From Kingella potus (lineage in GTDB: Bacteria; Pseudomonadota; Gammaproteobacteria; Burkholderiales; Neisseriaceae), in the NCBI RefSeq assembly GCF_900451175.1, contig NZ_UGJJ01000003.1:248001-312000 (forward strand): 64,000 bases of DNA. Reading direction: 5' to 3'. How positions within the stretch are numbered: the stretch's first letter is position 1; every line of letters starts with the position of its first letter. Position numbers and translations under genes: made by a program. Shown here in pieces: positions 26,369-35,714 of this stretch. The notes below the pieces were generated by a model, which was not told the origin of the DNA, did no database searches, and worked only from the letters and a program-made list of their open reading frames with translations.

Positions 26369-26989
26369 ATGGCGGCACGCTCCAAATCGTCGAAAGCATG
26401 GCTGCACGAGCATGTGAACGACCACTACGTCCATCAGGCGCAAAAAGACGGCTACCGCGCCCGCGCCGCCTACAAACTTTTGGAAATCAACGAAAAAGAC
26501 AAACTCATCAAGCCCGGAACCATATTGGCCGACTTGGGCAGCGCGCCGGGAAGCTGGTCGCAGGCGGCGGCAAAACTGGCAGGCACACAGGGCAAAGTGT
26601 TCGCGCTCGACATTCTGCCGATGGAGCCGGTCGCAGGCGTATCCTTCATTCAGGGCGATTTCCGCGAAGAGGAAGTGCTGGCGCGTTTTGAAAGCCTGCT
26701 CGGCGGCCGCGCCCTCGACCTTGTAATCTGCGATATGGCACCCAATATGAGCGGCCATTCGGTAACCGACCAGGCCAAAAGCCTCTATTTGTGCGAACTG
26801 GCTTTGGATTTTGCCCGCTGCCATCTCAAACCGGGCGGCAGTTTTTTGGTAAAAGCGTTTCAGGGCGCGGGTTATCCCGAATTCACGGCTCAAATGCGCG
26901 CAGACTTTGCCTCGGTGCAGACACGCAAACCCGATGCTTCGCGCGGCCGTTCCAGCGAGATTTACCTGCTGGGAAAAAATAAACGCTGA
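26369..26989 (+). CDS. rlmE: 23S rRNA (uridine(2552)-2'-O)-methyltransferase RlmE
   Basis: 206 residues of the FtsJ/RrmJ family. RSKSSKAWLHEHVNDHYV at the N-terminus, SAM motif I ADLGSAPGSWSQ, catalytic tetrad residues K (YKLLEI), D (CDMAPNMSGH), K (FLVKAFQG) and E (SSEIYLLGK). The start at 26369 follows TACCCAAA; upstream in-frame ATGs would translate a DUS. ftsH follows after 77 bp. Confidence 0.95.
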   Translation: MAARSKSSKAWLHEHVNDHYVHQAQKDGYRARAAYKLLEINEKDKLIKPGTILADLGSAPGSWSQAAAKLAGTQGKVFALDILPMEPVAGVSFIQGDFREEEVLARFESLLGGRALDLVICDMAPNMSGHSVTDQAKSLYLCELALDFARCHLKPGGSFLVKAFQGAGYPEFTAQMRADFASVQTRKPDASRGRSSEIYLLGKNKR

Positions 26990-27066
26990 CAAGGCAACAG
27001 GGGTCAATTACAATCGCGCCCCCTGTTTTTTCACTTCATTTTTCACTATTTTGGGAGCCCGTTTTT

Positions 27067-29109
27067 GTGAGGAGCATTGTAAAAAGCCTTTTGATTTGGT
27101 CTGCATTGATCATCGGCCTGCTGGCCGCCTTCAACGCCGTGAAAGAAAGGCGGGAAGAAGCCCGGCTGGTCGATTATTCGCAATTCGTACAGCAGGTCGA
27201 CAAAGGCGAAATCGCCTCGGTAACCGTCGAAGGCTCGGCGTTGGCGGGCTACACGCTCAAAGGCGAGCGCACCGACAAAAGCAAATTCGTAACCAACGCG
27301 CCGATGGACTACAAGCTGTCCGAACGCCTGCTGGCGAAAAACGTCCGCGTACAGGTTACGCCCGAAGAACGCCAGAGTATGCTCGGCAGCCTCTTTTTCA
27401 GCCTGCTGCCTGTGCTGCTGCTGATCGGCGCATGGTTTTATTTCATGCGTATGCAGACCGGCGGCGGCGGCAAAGGCGGTGCATTCTCTTTCGGCAAAAG
27501 CCGCGCCCGCCTGCTCGACAGCGACAACAACAAAGTTACCTTTGCCGACGTGGCCGGCTGCGACGAAGCCAAAGAAGAAGTCAGCGAAATTGTCGACTAC
27601 CTCAAAGCCCCCAACCGCTATCAGAGCCTCGGCGGCCGCATGCCGCGCGGCATCCTGCTGGCAGGCAGCCCGGGTACGGGCAAAACCCTGCTCGCCAAAG
27701 CGATTGCCGGCGAAGCAGGCGTGCCGTTTTTCAGCATTTCCGGCTCCGATTTCGTAGAAATGTTTGTCGGCGTGGGTGCAAGCCGCGTGCGCGATATGTT
27801 CGAGCAGGCGAAGAAAAACGCGCCCTGCATTATCTTTATCGACGAAATCGACGCAGTAGGCCGCCAGCGCGGCGCAGGCCTCGGCGGCGGCAACGACGAA
27901 CGCGAGCAGACGCTCAACCAGCTTTTGGTGGAAATGGACGGCTTTGAAAGCAACCAGACCGTAATTGTGATTGCCGCCACCAACCGCCCCGACGTACTCG
28001 ACCCCGCGCTGCAACGCCCCGGCCGTTTCGACCGCCAGGTTGTCGTTCCCCTGCCCGACATTCGCGGCCGCGAACAGATTCTCAACGTACACGCCAAAAA
28101 AGTGCCGCTGGACGAATCTGTTGATTTGGTGTCGCTGGCACGCGGCACGCCCGGCTTCTCCGGCGCGGATTTGGCCAATCTGGTCAATGAAGCCGCCCTT
28201 TTTGCCGGCCGCCGCAACAAGGTCAAAGTCGACCAAAGCGATTTTGAAGATGCGAAAGACAAAATCTACATGGGTCCCGAACGCCGCAGCATGGTGATGC
28301 ACGAAGACGAAAAACGCGCCACCGCCTACCACGAATCCGGCCACGCCATCGTTGCCGAAAGTTTGGAAGGCACCGACCCCGTGCATAAAGTTACCATCAT
28401 GCCGCGCGGCCGCGCCCTCGGCCTGACCTGGCAGCTTCCCGAACGCGACCGCATCAGCATGTACAAAGACCAAATGCTGAACCAAATCTCCATTTTGTTT
28501 GGCGGACGTATTGCCGAAGATTTGTTTGTCGGCCGCATTTCCACCGGCGCATCCAACGACTTCGAACGCGCCACCCAAATCGCCCGCGAAATGGTTACGC
28601 GCTACGGCATGAGCGACAAAATGGGTGTGATGGTGTATGCCGAAAACGAAGGGGAAGTCTTCCTCGGCCGCAGCGTAACCCGTTCGCAACATATTTCCGA
28701 GAAAACCCAGCAGGAAGTGGATGCCGAAATCCGCCGCATTTTGGACGAGCAATACGCCGTCGCCTACAAAATCCTCGATGAAAACCGCGCCAAAATGGAA
28801 ACCATGACCCGCGCCCTTATCGAATGGGAAACCATAGACCGCGACCAAGTGCTGGAAATCATGGCAGGCAAACAACCCAGCCCGCCGAAAGATTACAGCC
28901 ACAACGTGCGCCAAAACGGAGAATCCGAAAACGGAGAATCCGGAGGCAGCCAATCCGATGCACAGCAGGAAGCGGCGGCAGATGCCCGTGAAAACGGTGC
29001 AGATGCAGACACCCGCCGGCTTTCAGACGGCCAATCCGCAACACCGCCCGCAGAAGACACGGCCGGCAGCCGTCCCGACGGCAGCGGAGACAAACCGCCC
29101 CAAGCATAA
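27067..29109 (+). CDS. ftsH: ATP-dependent zinc metalloprotease FtsH
   Basis: Membrane-anchored AAA+ protease that degrades membrane and regulatory proteins. 680 residues: TM1 (SLLIWSALIIGLLAAF), periplasmic domain, TM2 (LGSLFFSLLPVLLLIGAWFYF), AAA domain with Walker A GSPGTGKT, Walker B IIFIDEID and SRH arginine region RPGRFDR, then the HESGH zinc site. The Gly/Ser/acidic C-terminal tail contains an in-frame DUS (RRLSDGQS). The start is GTG at 27067 with TTGGGAGC upstream. Ends just before a strong terminator. Confidence 0.96.
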   Translation: MRSIVKSLLIWSALIIGLLAAFNAVKERREEARLVDYSQFVQQVDKGEIASVTVEGSALAGYTLKGERTDKSKFVTNAPMDYKLSERLLAKNVRVQVTPEERQSMLGSLFFSLLPVLLLIGAWFYFMRMQTGGGGKGGAFSFGKSRARLLDSDNNKVTFADVAGCDEAKEEVSEIVDYLKAPNRYQSLGGRMPRGILLAGSPGTGKTLLAKAIAGEAGVPFFSISGSDFVEMFVGVGASRVRDMFEQAKKNAPCIIFIDEIDAVGRQRGAGLGGGNDEREQTLNQLLVEMDGFESNQTVIVIAATNRPDVLDPALQRPGRFDRQVVVPLPDIRGREQILNVHAKKVPLDESVDLVSLARGTPGFSGADLANLVNEAALFAGRRNKVKVDQSDFEDAKDKIYMGPERRSMVMHEDEKRATAYHESGHAIVAESLEGTDPVHKVTIMPRGRALGLTWQLPERDRISMYKDQMLNQISILFGGRIAEDLFVGRISTGASNDFERATQIAREMVTRYGMSDKMGVMVYAENEGEVFLGRSVTRSQHISEKTQQEVDAEIRRILDEQYAVAYKILDENRAKMETMTRALIEWETIDRDQVLEIMAGKQPSPPKDYSHNVRQNGESENGESGGSQSDAQQEAAADARENGADADTRRLSDGQSATPPAEDTAGSRPDGSGDKPPQA

Positions 29110-29131
29110 GCCCGTACGGAAAACGCAACAC

Positions 29132-29158
29132 AACAGCCCGCATATGCGGGCTGTTTTT
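29132..29158 (+). terminator. Rho-independent terminator of ftsH
   Basis: AACAGCCCGCATATGCGGGC followed by TGTT and a T-run. The stem is 11-12 bp and perfect. Confidence 0.9.
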
Positions 29159-29266
29159 CTATCTGCCGATTATCTTTCCCCCAAACCGATACACCGCCGC
29201 GCCCCATCTCCCGCCCTGCCCCGCCATACCGCATTTTCAGACGGCCTTTTCCCACCCTGACAAGGT

Positions 29267-29280
29267 TTGATTTGAATCAA
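29267..29280 (+). promoter_or_regulatory. Perfect FNR box upstream of hutW-hutX
   Basis: TTGATTTGAATCAA matches the FNR consensus TTGAT-N4-ATCAA exactly. It is centred at 29273.5. A -10-like TAAATA at 29302-29307 would place the start of transcription near 29314-29315, i.e. the box at about -41, the class II activator position. This predicts anaerobic activation of the heme-degradation operon. Confidence 0.75.
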
Positions 29281-29303
29281 AAACGCTTTCGGCGTTATGA
29301 TTA

Positions 29304-29322
29304 AATAATAGCAACCATTCCT
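29304..29322 (+). promoter_or_regulatory. Possible Fur box overlapping the hutW-hutX start site
   Basis: AATAATAGCAACCATTCCT agrees with the 19-bp Fur consensus at about 11 positions by my hand alignment, and lies at the predicted transcription start. Weak on its own; the context (heme use) makes it worth testing. Confidence 0.35.
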
Positions 29323-29344
29323 ATTTATTTCACAAAAACATGAA

Positions 29345-31174
29345 ATGAACCAAACCATTACCATCCGTCCCGACCAAGCCCTACCCGATGCCTTTCCCGA
29401 ACGGCAGGCTCTGATGCCCATTTGGGGCGGGATACCCGTACCAAACAGCCAATGGCAGCGGCTTTGGCGGCAGCAGGCCGAAACCGTGTTGCAGGAAGAC
29501 GCGCTGGCCTATCTGCACATCCCTTTCTGCGCCAACCACTGCGTCTTCTGCGGCTTCTACCGCAACGCTTGGAAAGACAGCCACAGCAAACAATACACCG
29601 ACAAAGTTATCGAAGAGCTTGCCCGGGAAGCCGAAATCCGCAAAGGCAGCGGCAAAATCCGCGCCGTTTATTTCGGCGGCGGCACGCCCACCGCCCTGCT
29701 TACCGACGATTTGGTACGCCTCATCCGCGCCTGCTACCAATATCTTCCGCTCGCGGACGGCTGCGAATTTACCCTCGAAGGCCGCATGAGCCATTTCCCT
29801 GCCGACAAAGCCCGTGCCGCCGTCGATGCGGGTGTCAACCGCATCTCCATCGGCATACAAACCTTCGACACCGCCATCCGCCGCCGCCTCGGCCGCAGAC
29901 ACAGCGGCGCGGAAGCCGCAGCCTATCTCGAACAATTAGGCCGTCTGAACGCCGTCCTCGTTGCCGACCTCATCTTCGGCCTGCCCGGCCAAAGCGACGA
30001 AATCTGGCACAACGACCTGCGCACCGCCGCCGCCCTGCCCCTTGCAGGGCTCGACACCTACGCCTTCAACTGCTACCCCTTCCTCCCCATCAACCGCATG
30101 ATCGAAAAAGGCGCGTTTCCCCCGCCGCCGGGCTTTGACACCCAGTCGCTGCAATACGCCTATGCGGCAGACTATCTCGCACGACAAAGCTGGGAACAAA
30201 TCAGCAACAACCACTTCGCCTACCCCGGGCGCGGCGAGCGCAACCTGTACAACCGTTTGGTCAAATCCAACATCCCCTGCCTCGCCTTCGGTTCCGGCGC
30301 GGGCGGCAACGGCGGCGGCTACAGCTACCAGGTGCAAAGCGATCTCGACAACTACCTCGCCACACCCGAAGGCGAAAAAAACATCGCCTACATGAGCCGC
30401 CACAGCGAAAACAAATACCTCCTCGGCCGCCTGCAACACGACATCGAACTGGGCTTTATCGACAGCCGCCTGTTCGCCCCCCACCCCCGCGCCGCCGCCC
30501 TCCTGACACAATGGGCGGAACTCGGCCTTACCGCCCCGCCCGATTCAGACGGCCTCATCCGTCTCCACACCAGCGGCCGCTACTGGTCGCCCACCCTCAT
30601 CCGCAAGCTCATGCTTGCGCTGCCCGCAAACGAAGACAAGGAGCAACTCATGGCAACACCCCTATCCGAAGAGCAAAAAACCGTCCTGCGCAACACCCTG
30701 GCCGAAAACCCCGGCCAAATACTCGAAATGCTTGCCGGCCGGCACCAATGCAGCTTTGAAGAAATCATCAACTGCCTGCCCGCAGGCTGCGTACACAAAA
30801 CCGACGGCAGCCGCTTCGTCGAAATCATGCAGGCCGTTGCCGCATGGGACGAAGCCGTAACCTTCATCGCCCACACCCCCGACGTAATCGCCGAAGTAAC
30901 CGGCAAACTGCCCGGCGGCAGCATCGGACGCGGCTTCTACAACTTCAAAGAAAGCGAACCCGGCGGCATCCACGGCCACATCTATTATGAAAACTGCGCC
31001 GCTATCTACCTCATCGAACGCCCCTTTATGGGCAAACGCACCGTCTCCCTCAACTTCATCAACCGCGCAGGCGGCGCCATGTTCAAAATCTACGTCGGAC
31101 GCGACAAAGAAGGCGAACTCATCGAACGCCAAATCCACGCCATGCGCGCCCTCTTCGGCATCGGGGAGGCCTGA
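29345..31174 (+). CDS. HutW-HutX fusion: radical-SAM anaerobic heme degradation enzyme plus heme carrier
   Basis: 609 residues in one frame. Residues 1 to about 430 are HutW/ChuW-like: radical SAM CxxxCxxC (HIPFCANHCVFCGFY), YFGGGTPTAL, GINRISIGIQTF-like and the HemN-type C-terminal region. ChuW in E. coli O157 opens heme to anaerobilin without oxygen. Residues 436-609 are a complete HutX/ChuX-like domain (MATPLSEEQKTVLRNTLAEN...GSIGRGFYNF...GHIYYENCAAIYLIERPFMG), a cytosolic heme carrier normally made separately. The junction is continuous, with no stop. An in-frame DUS gives PDSDGLIR. It is followed after 1 nt by the ChuY-like gene. Confidence 0.92.
   Translation: MNQTITIRPDQALPDAFPERQALMPIWGGIPVPNSQWQRLWRQQAETVLQEDALAYLHIPFCANHCVFCGFYRNAWKDSHSKQYTDKVIEELAREAEIRKGSGKIRAVYFGGGTPTALLTDDLVRLIRACYQYLPLADGCEFTLEGRMSHFPADKARAAVDAGVNRISIGIQTFDTAIRRRLGRRHSGAEAAAYLEQLGRLNAVLVADLIFGLPGQSDEIWHNDLRTAAALPLAGLDTYAFNCYPFLPINRMIEKGAFPPPPGFDTQSLQYAYAADYLARQSWEQISNNHFAYPGRGERNLYNRLVKSNIPCLAFGSGAGGNGGGYSYQVQSDLDNYLATPEGEKNIAYMSRHSENKYLLGRLQHDIELGFIDSRLFAPHPRAAALLTQWAELGLTAPPDSDGLIRLHTSGRYWSPTLIRKLMLALPANEDKEQLMATPLSEEQKTVLRNTLAENPGQILEMLAGRHQCSFEEIINCLPAGCVHKTDGSRFVEIMQAVAAWDEAVTFIAHTPDVIAEVTGKLPGGSIGRGFYNFKESEPGGIHGHIYYENCAAIYLIERPFMGKRTVSLNFINRAGGAMFKIYVGRDKEGELIERQIHAMRALFGIGEA
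30638..30652 (+). promoter_or_regulatory. Internal ribosome binding site and ATG inside the HutW-HutX fusion
   Basis: AAGGAG, six bases, ATG, in frame, exactly at the first residue of the HutX domain (MATPLSEEQ). An internal start here would give a free 174-residue HutX. Confidence 0.65.
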
Positions 31175-31175
31175 T

Positions 31176-31808
31176 ATGCTCATGATATTCGGCGCAAACG
31201 GCAAAAGCGGCCGCGCCCTCATCGCCCGTCTGCGCCAAAACGGCTTTTCAGACGGCCTCACCGCCGTCCTGCGCCGCCCTGCACAGGCAGACGACCCGTT
31301 CTACCCGCAGCACCAAACCCAAACCGTCATCGCCGACGCACTCGACCCCGCCGCCGTCCTTGCCGCCGTTTCCCAAACGCAGCCCGACACCGTCGTCAGC
31401 TTCGTCGGCGGCAAAAACGAAGCCGGAGAACGCAGCGACGCGGCAGGCAATGCCAACATTATCGAAGCCGTCCGCCAAAAAGCCCCAAATGCCCGCTTCC
31501 TGCTCGTAACCAGCATGGGCTGCGGCGAACAATACGAAAACACCGGCGCAATGTTCAAGCAGGCCCTCGGCGAAGCCGTCCTTGCCAAAACCGAAGCCGA
31601 AAACCGCCTGCGCCAAAGCGGTTTGGACTGGGTCATCCTCCGCCCCTGCGGCCTCGGACAAGACGCGGGCGGCAGCTTCACCCTCCACCGCGAAATCGAC
31701 GAAATCCCCCGCAGCTACATGGACAGAAACGGCCTCGCCGCCGCCGTCTGCTCCCTGCTTGCGGCAGAGCAATGGCCGTCTGAAACCGTCTTTTCCGTCA
31801 GCGCGTAA
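31176..31808 (+). CDS. ChuY-like NAD(P)H-binding reductase
   Basis: 210 residues with an N-terminal Rossmann motif MIFGANGKSGRALIARL (GxxGxxG type) and the atypical SDR pattern VTSMGCGEQYENTG...KTEAENRLRQSGLDWVILRPCGLG. Position right after hutW-hutX (1-nt gap) matches chuW-chuX-chuY of enterohaemorrhagic E. coli, where ChuY reduces anaerobilin. Assignment rests on fold plus operon. An in-frame DUS encodes GFSDGLTA. Ends at a DUS-pair terminator. Confidence 0.8.
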   Translation: MLMIFGANGKSGRALIARLRQNGFSDGLTAVLRRPAQADDPFYPQHQTQTVIADALDPAAVLAAVSQTQPDTVVSFVGGKNEAGERSDAAGNANIIEAVRQKAPNARFLLVTSMGCGEQYENTGAMFKQALGEAVLAKTEAENRLRQSGLDWVILRPCGLGQDAGGSFTLHREIDEIPRSYMDRNGLAAAVCSLLAAEQWPSETVFSVSA

Positions 31809-31829
31809 TCCGCCCGCCGCACAAGCATC

Positions 31830-31860
31830 AGGCCGTCTGAAAACGTTTTTCAGACGGCCT
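31830..31860. terminator. Inverted DUS pair terminator of the heme-degradation operon
   Basis: Perfect inverted DUS 21 bp after the ChuY-like stop. Confidence 0.8.
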
Positions 31861-32426
31861 GATGCCGTGTCAAATCCACGCGGATACACAGCCAAGCTGC
31901 AAAACCAAGCGGCGCAAACGGCATTTTCAGACGGCCTCCCCCTACCCCGCACCCATCATCCGACGGACTAATCCCATCAGCCGATGGCAGCGGCAGAAAC
32001 CCATTGCTACATTATCAAAATCCTAACCAAACCTTACGAACTGCCATGGAATTCCGTCCCAATGCCATCCTGCTCGGCTTCCTCGCCTCTGTCGGCAGCC
32101 GTCGTTTTCCATTTTCCACAAGACAAAAAGTGTAAATTTTATACATTAGAAAATAATACTAAAATTACGAAAATAATTTATTTTATATATGCTTTATATT
32201 TCACAACCTCCTGCTTACGACAACAGCGGTACTATTTCATCCGCCTCGAAATGTAAAGAAAGCTGCCGCAGTCTTATTAAAAATTTGCAAATACCGTACA
32301 ATCCGCCGCAGCCGTCGCAGAACGGTCTTCCTGACATCTACAAATCCAAAAAACACAAGCCGCTTCCTATCCGCCGCCGAGGCAGCCTCCCTGCCGAAGC
32401 ACCCGCCGACAAACAAGGAGCGAACC
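31861..32426 (+). other. Upstream region and leader of receptor 1
   Basis: About 570 bp without a gene. 32130-32220 is very AT-rich and probably holds promoter elements. From about 32,230 the sequence matches, in inverted orientation, the leader of receptor 2 (up to about 46,714). The shared 180-bp leader includes TTTGCAAATACCGTACAATC (TACAAT could be a -10) and ends in AACAAGGAGCGAACC before the ATG. No Fur box I would defend. Confidence 0.55.
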
Positions 32427-35400
32427 ATGAACCATACCAAGCTGAACACTCTGGCCGCCTGCCTCGGCCTGCTTTTCTGCACGCCGGAAATTTGGGCGGA
32501 AGATGCCGCGCCCGCGCAAAACGCCGCCGAAAGCAACGCCCTCGATGCCGTAACCGTACACGGCAAACGCATGAAGGCCGACGAAAAAGGCGAAGCGCAG
32601 CAATACAGCAAAAACGTATCCAACGCCTATCTGGGCAAAGAATATCTCGAACGCTACCAAACCGACGCGGCGGGCGACATTCTGAAAGGCCTGAACGGCG
32701 TATACAATATGAACACCCGCAATGCCGGCAGCGCGATCACCCCCAGCATACGCGGCATTTCCGGCAAAGGCCGCATCCCCGTTACCATCGACGGCACGGA
32801 GCAGACCGTGGACGTGTGGATGAACAACTACGGTACGGCCGACCGGAACTATGTCGATCCCGCCCTGTTCCGCAGCATTGCCGTAGAAAAAAGCCCCGCC
32901 ATGACGCGGGGCATAAAATCGGGCGTGGGCGGCGCGGTGGCCATCAGCACCATCGAAGCCGACGATATAGTGCCGGAGGGCGACAAATGGGGCATCCAAA
33001 TCAAGGGCAGCCTGTCCGACAACACCGCCAAGCCGCGTGTGGACAATCTGCAATATCTGGGCTGGGAAGACTACCGCACCATTCCCGGCCATCCGATAGC
33101 CGACGGGCCGGCCGGCGGCGTGGAAAGCACGGGCGAACGCTATCGGGCATTGACTTTTACCAATTATGTAACTCCCGACAGCCGCAGCCACAAATTGTCG
33201 AATTTCAAAGGCGACCGCTCCGGCATGATCGCGGCCGCTTTCAAAACAAATATTGCCGACGGCCTGATTGCATACAGCGATCGCAAAAAAGGCAATTATT
33301 TCTCCGGCAAGCGCGGCGCGGGCGGCTATCTCTACAATCCCGTTTACGATTCCGACTATGCCGATTTCGGCAACACTTCCGCCACCATGATTCCCAATAT
33401 GGCCAAGCTCTACCGCCCGGGCGAAGAAGTGTTCAACAGCAATGTCGAAAGCAAAAGCCTGCTGCTGAAAAACAACTGGCATCTGCCGCACAATCAGACC
33501 ATCAGCCTCAGCCATCTGCGCACCCGCGTGCGCTTCGGCGAAAACAATCCCTTTTACAATGCATTGGTATTGGGCTTCAGCAACGCATACAATTTTGTCG
33601 GCCAGCAGCCGAGCTATTATCCGATTCAGGGGCTGGATTCCCGCCTCCAAACCAAAAGCTACAAGCTCGGCTATTCGTGGCAGCCGGAAAACAGCCGCTG
33701 GATAGATTTGCAGGCCAATATCTGGCGCACCCGCACCGACAGCAGCCGCCACCAGAGCGGCGGCCCCGAATTGAATGTCATCCTTGCCGACAACAATTAC
33801 GACAACTGGGTGGCCTGCCATATCCGCCATGAAGTGCCGGAAGATCTGCGCCGGTTCGGCATGAGCTGCGCCGACGTGCCCAGAGAAGAGCCTGCAAAGG
33901 AAGAGCCGCCGATACCCGGCGCATACCGTGTCCGATCGGGTTCGGAGCAAAACACCCGCGCCACCCGCCTCGGCGCGGACATCAGCAACCGCTTCCGCCT
34001 CACCGACAATCTGAGCATGACCCTGTCGGCCAACATCCAACACGAAAAGCTGGACGAGACCACAAAAGTATCCAACAACGACAACGATTTTTACAACATC
34101 ATCGGCGCAGTCAGCACCGCCACCGCCATTGCCGGCCCGCGCGCCGGCCGCCGCCACGAATGGGGCGGCGGCTTGGTGTTTGACTGGCAGCCGACAGCCC
34201 GCCTGAATATCCAGGCGGGCGTGCGCTATGACAAATTCTGGGCATATGATGACGCGCTGGCCAAAGAGCGGAAGGCAAAGCGCGATCCGTTTTATTCTTC
34301 CAATATGAGCGGGGTAATAGACGGCAGCGGCTACATCATCGGTGTGGATGTGCCTTACTACGAGATTATCGGCAACAAAGAGGAAGCCGACGATATACGG
34401 AGGATTGAAAATGCCTATGACGGCACCAACATCGATGAAGTGAACAGGCTGATTGATCGGTTTAGGAGCAGATACGGCTACGATTACGATTATGTCGAAC
34501 GAAGAACCCATACTATCCAAGACCGTATCCAAATTACCGACCGCAACGGGGAAATCCAGCCCGACAGCGACGCGGTGTACCGCCTGAAATACGCCTACGC
34601 GCCCTATACCAACGGCCAATTTCAGGGGCCGCTGTTCCGCAAAGGCCAGTTTGACGAGCGGGTGGACAATCCGCAGGGATTGCGGGGCAGCTATTTGAAA
34701 TACCTGAACGGTATGGCGATGAATGGCTGGGGGGGCGGAGGGCCAAACGAAAATTATCTGGAAAGACAAAATGCGGCCAATCAGGCAAGAAATGCGGCTC
34801 ATGTTCACAAAATGCCGACTACCGAAGAAGAGCTTTGGCCGACTCCGAAACACCTCAAAGCCCGCGCCTGGTCGCCGCTGCTGGCCGTCAGCTACGATCT
34901 TACCGACAAAAGCCGCCTGTTTTTCCGCTTCGCCCAAGCCACCCGCTTCCCCAGCATCTACGAAGCCACCACCACCAATGTCAATCTGCTTTATCCGCAC
35001 AATCTCGAATTCGACCTCAAGCCAGAGCGCAGCACCAACTGGGAAATCGGCTACGCCTTCAATTTCGCCCCCTACTCCAAGCGGCTCAAGGCGGGCGACA
35101 TCCGCATCACCTACTACGACAACACCATCCGCAACGCCATCGACATCAGCGAAAACAAAAACATCGTCCAATACGAGAAAAAACAGACTTCGGGCATCGA
35201 GCTGCAAAGCCGCATCGACAGCGGCAAATGGTTTGCCACCTTCGGCGCGAACTACCGCCTCAAACAGCGCGTGTGCGACAAAACCACCGCCTGGAACTAC
35301 GACATCTACAACAACCGCATCCCCGAATGCATCGACGGCGGCTTCGGCGCGACCCGCTTCTACCAGACCATGCAGCCCAAATACTCGCTCAACCTCGATG

Positions 35401-35714
35401 CCGGCACGCGCCGCCTGAACAACCGCCTCGAGCTCGGAATGCGCGGCACCTACCACAGCACCGTCAGCACCAAACAGCAGGACGAACTGGCTGCGCAAGG
35501 CCTGGCGCGCATCCTCGAAGCCACCGGCCGCCCCTACCACTGGCGCGCCTCGCTGGTGTTCGATATGTACGCCAAATACCGGATAGGCAAAAACTTCGGC
35601 CTGAACCTGGGCATCACCAACCTCACCAACCGCTACTACCTCGACCCCATGTCCAACGTACCCGTACCCGCCCCGGGCAGGGCGGTAACGTTCGGATTTA
35701 CAGGGAAATTCTAA
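32427..35714 (+). CDS. TonB-dependent receptor 1 (hemoglobin/hemophilin-type family)
   Basis: 1095 residues. Signal peptide MNHTKLNTLAACLGLLFCTP...WAEDA, TonB-box-like DAVTVHG near residue 40, plug domain (DILKGLNGVYN...TPSIRGISGKGRIPVTIDGTEQT...NYVDPALFRSIAVEKSP), then a 22-strand-type barrel ending in TFGFTGKF. Predicted to import heme, or heme from a host or hemophilin carrier, through the outer membrane; substrate inferred from neighbouring heme genes. Residues 1-201 and the last 235 are identical to receptor 2; the middle alternates identical strands and divergent islands (for example about 222-250, 480-520, 690-730, 800-830). Lies downstream of the heme-degradation operon. Confidence 0.88.
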   Translation: MNHTKLNTLAACLGLLFCTPEIWAEDAAPAQNAAESNALDAVTVHGKRMKADEKGEAQQYSKNVSNAYLGKEYLERYQTDAAGDILKGLNGVYNMNTRNAGSAITPSIRGISGKGRIPVTIDGTEQTVDVWMNNYGTADRNYVDPALFRSIAVEKSPAMTRGIKSGVGGAVAISTIEADDIVPEGDKWGIQIKGSLSDNTAKPRVDNLQYLGWEDYRTIPGHPIADGPAGGVESTGERYRALTFTNYVTPDSRSHKLSNFKGDRSGMIAAAFKTNIADGLIAYSDRKKGNYFSGKRGAGGYLYNPVYDSDYADFGNTSATMIPNMAKLYRPGEEVFNSNVESKSLLLKNNWHLPHNQTISLSHLRTRVRFGENNPFYNALVLGFSNAYNFVGQQPSYYPIQGLDSRLQTKSYKLGYSWQPENSRWIDLQANIWRTRTDSSRHQSGGPELNVILADNNYDNWVACHIRHEVPEDLRRFGMSCADVPREEPAKEEPPIPGAYRVRSGSEQNTRATRLGADISNRFRLTDNLSMTLSANIQHEKLDETTKVSNNDNDFYNIIGAVSTATAIAGPRAGRRHEWGGGLVFDWQPTARLNIQAGVRYDKFWAYDDALAKERKAKRDPFYSSNMSGVIDGSGYIIGVDVPYYEIIGNKEEADDIRRIENAYDGTNIDEVNRLIDRFRSRYGYDYDYVERRTHTIQDRIQITDRNGEIQPDSDAVYRLKYAYAPYTNGQFQGPLFRKGQFDERVDNPQGLRGSYLKYLNGMAMNGWGGGGPNENYLERQNAANQARNAAHVHKMPTTEEELWPTPKHLKARAWSPLLAVSYDLTDKSRLFFRFAQATRFPSIYEATTTNVNLLYPHNLEFDLKPERSTNWEIGYAFNFAPYSKRLKAGDIRITYYDNTIRNAIDISENKNIVQYEKKQTSGIELQSRIDSGKWFATFGANYRLKQRVCDKTTAWNYDIYNNRIPECIDGGFGATRFYQTMQPKYSLNLDAGTRRLNNRLELGMRGTYHSTVSTKQQDELAAQGLARILEATGRPYHWRASLVFDMYAKYRIGKNFGLNLGITNLTNRYYLDPMSNVPVPAPGRAVTFGFTGKF

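Noticed and set aside
27046..28953. 635-codon frame antisense to ftsH
   Set aside because: Mirror of FtsH codons; no domain visible.
32130..32220. Fur box upstream of receptor 1
   Set aside because: AT-rich, but no 19-bp match good enough by eye to defend.
31984..32256. 90-codon frame in the receptor 1 upstream region
   Set aside because: AT-rich promoter-like DNA, no ribosome binding site and no family; not conserved at the matching site upstream of receptor 2.
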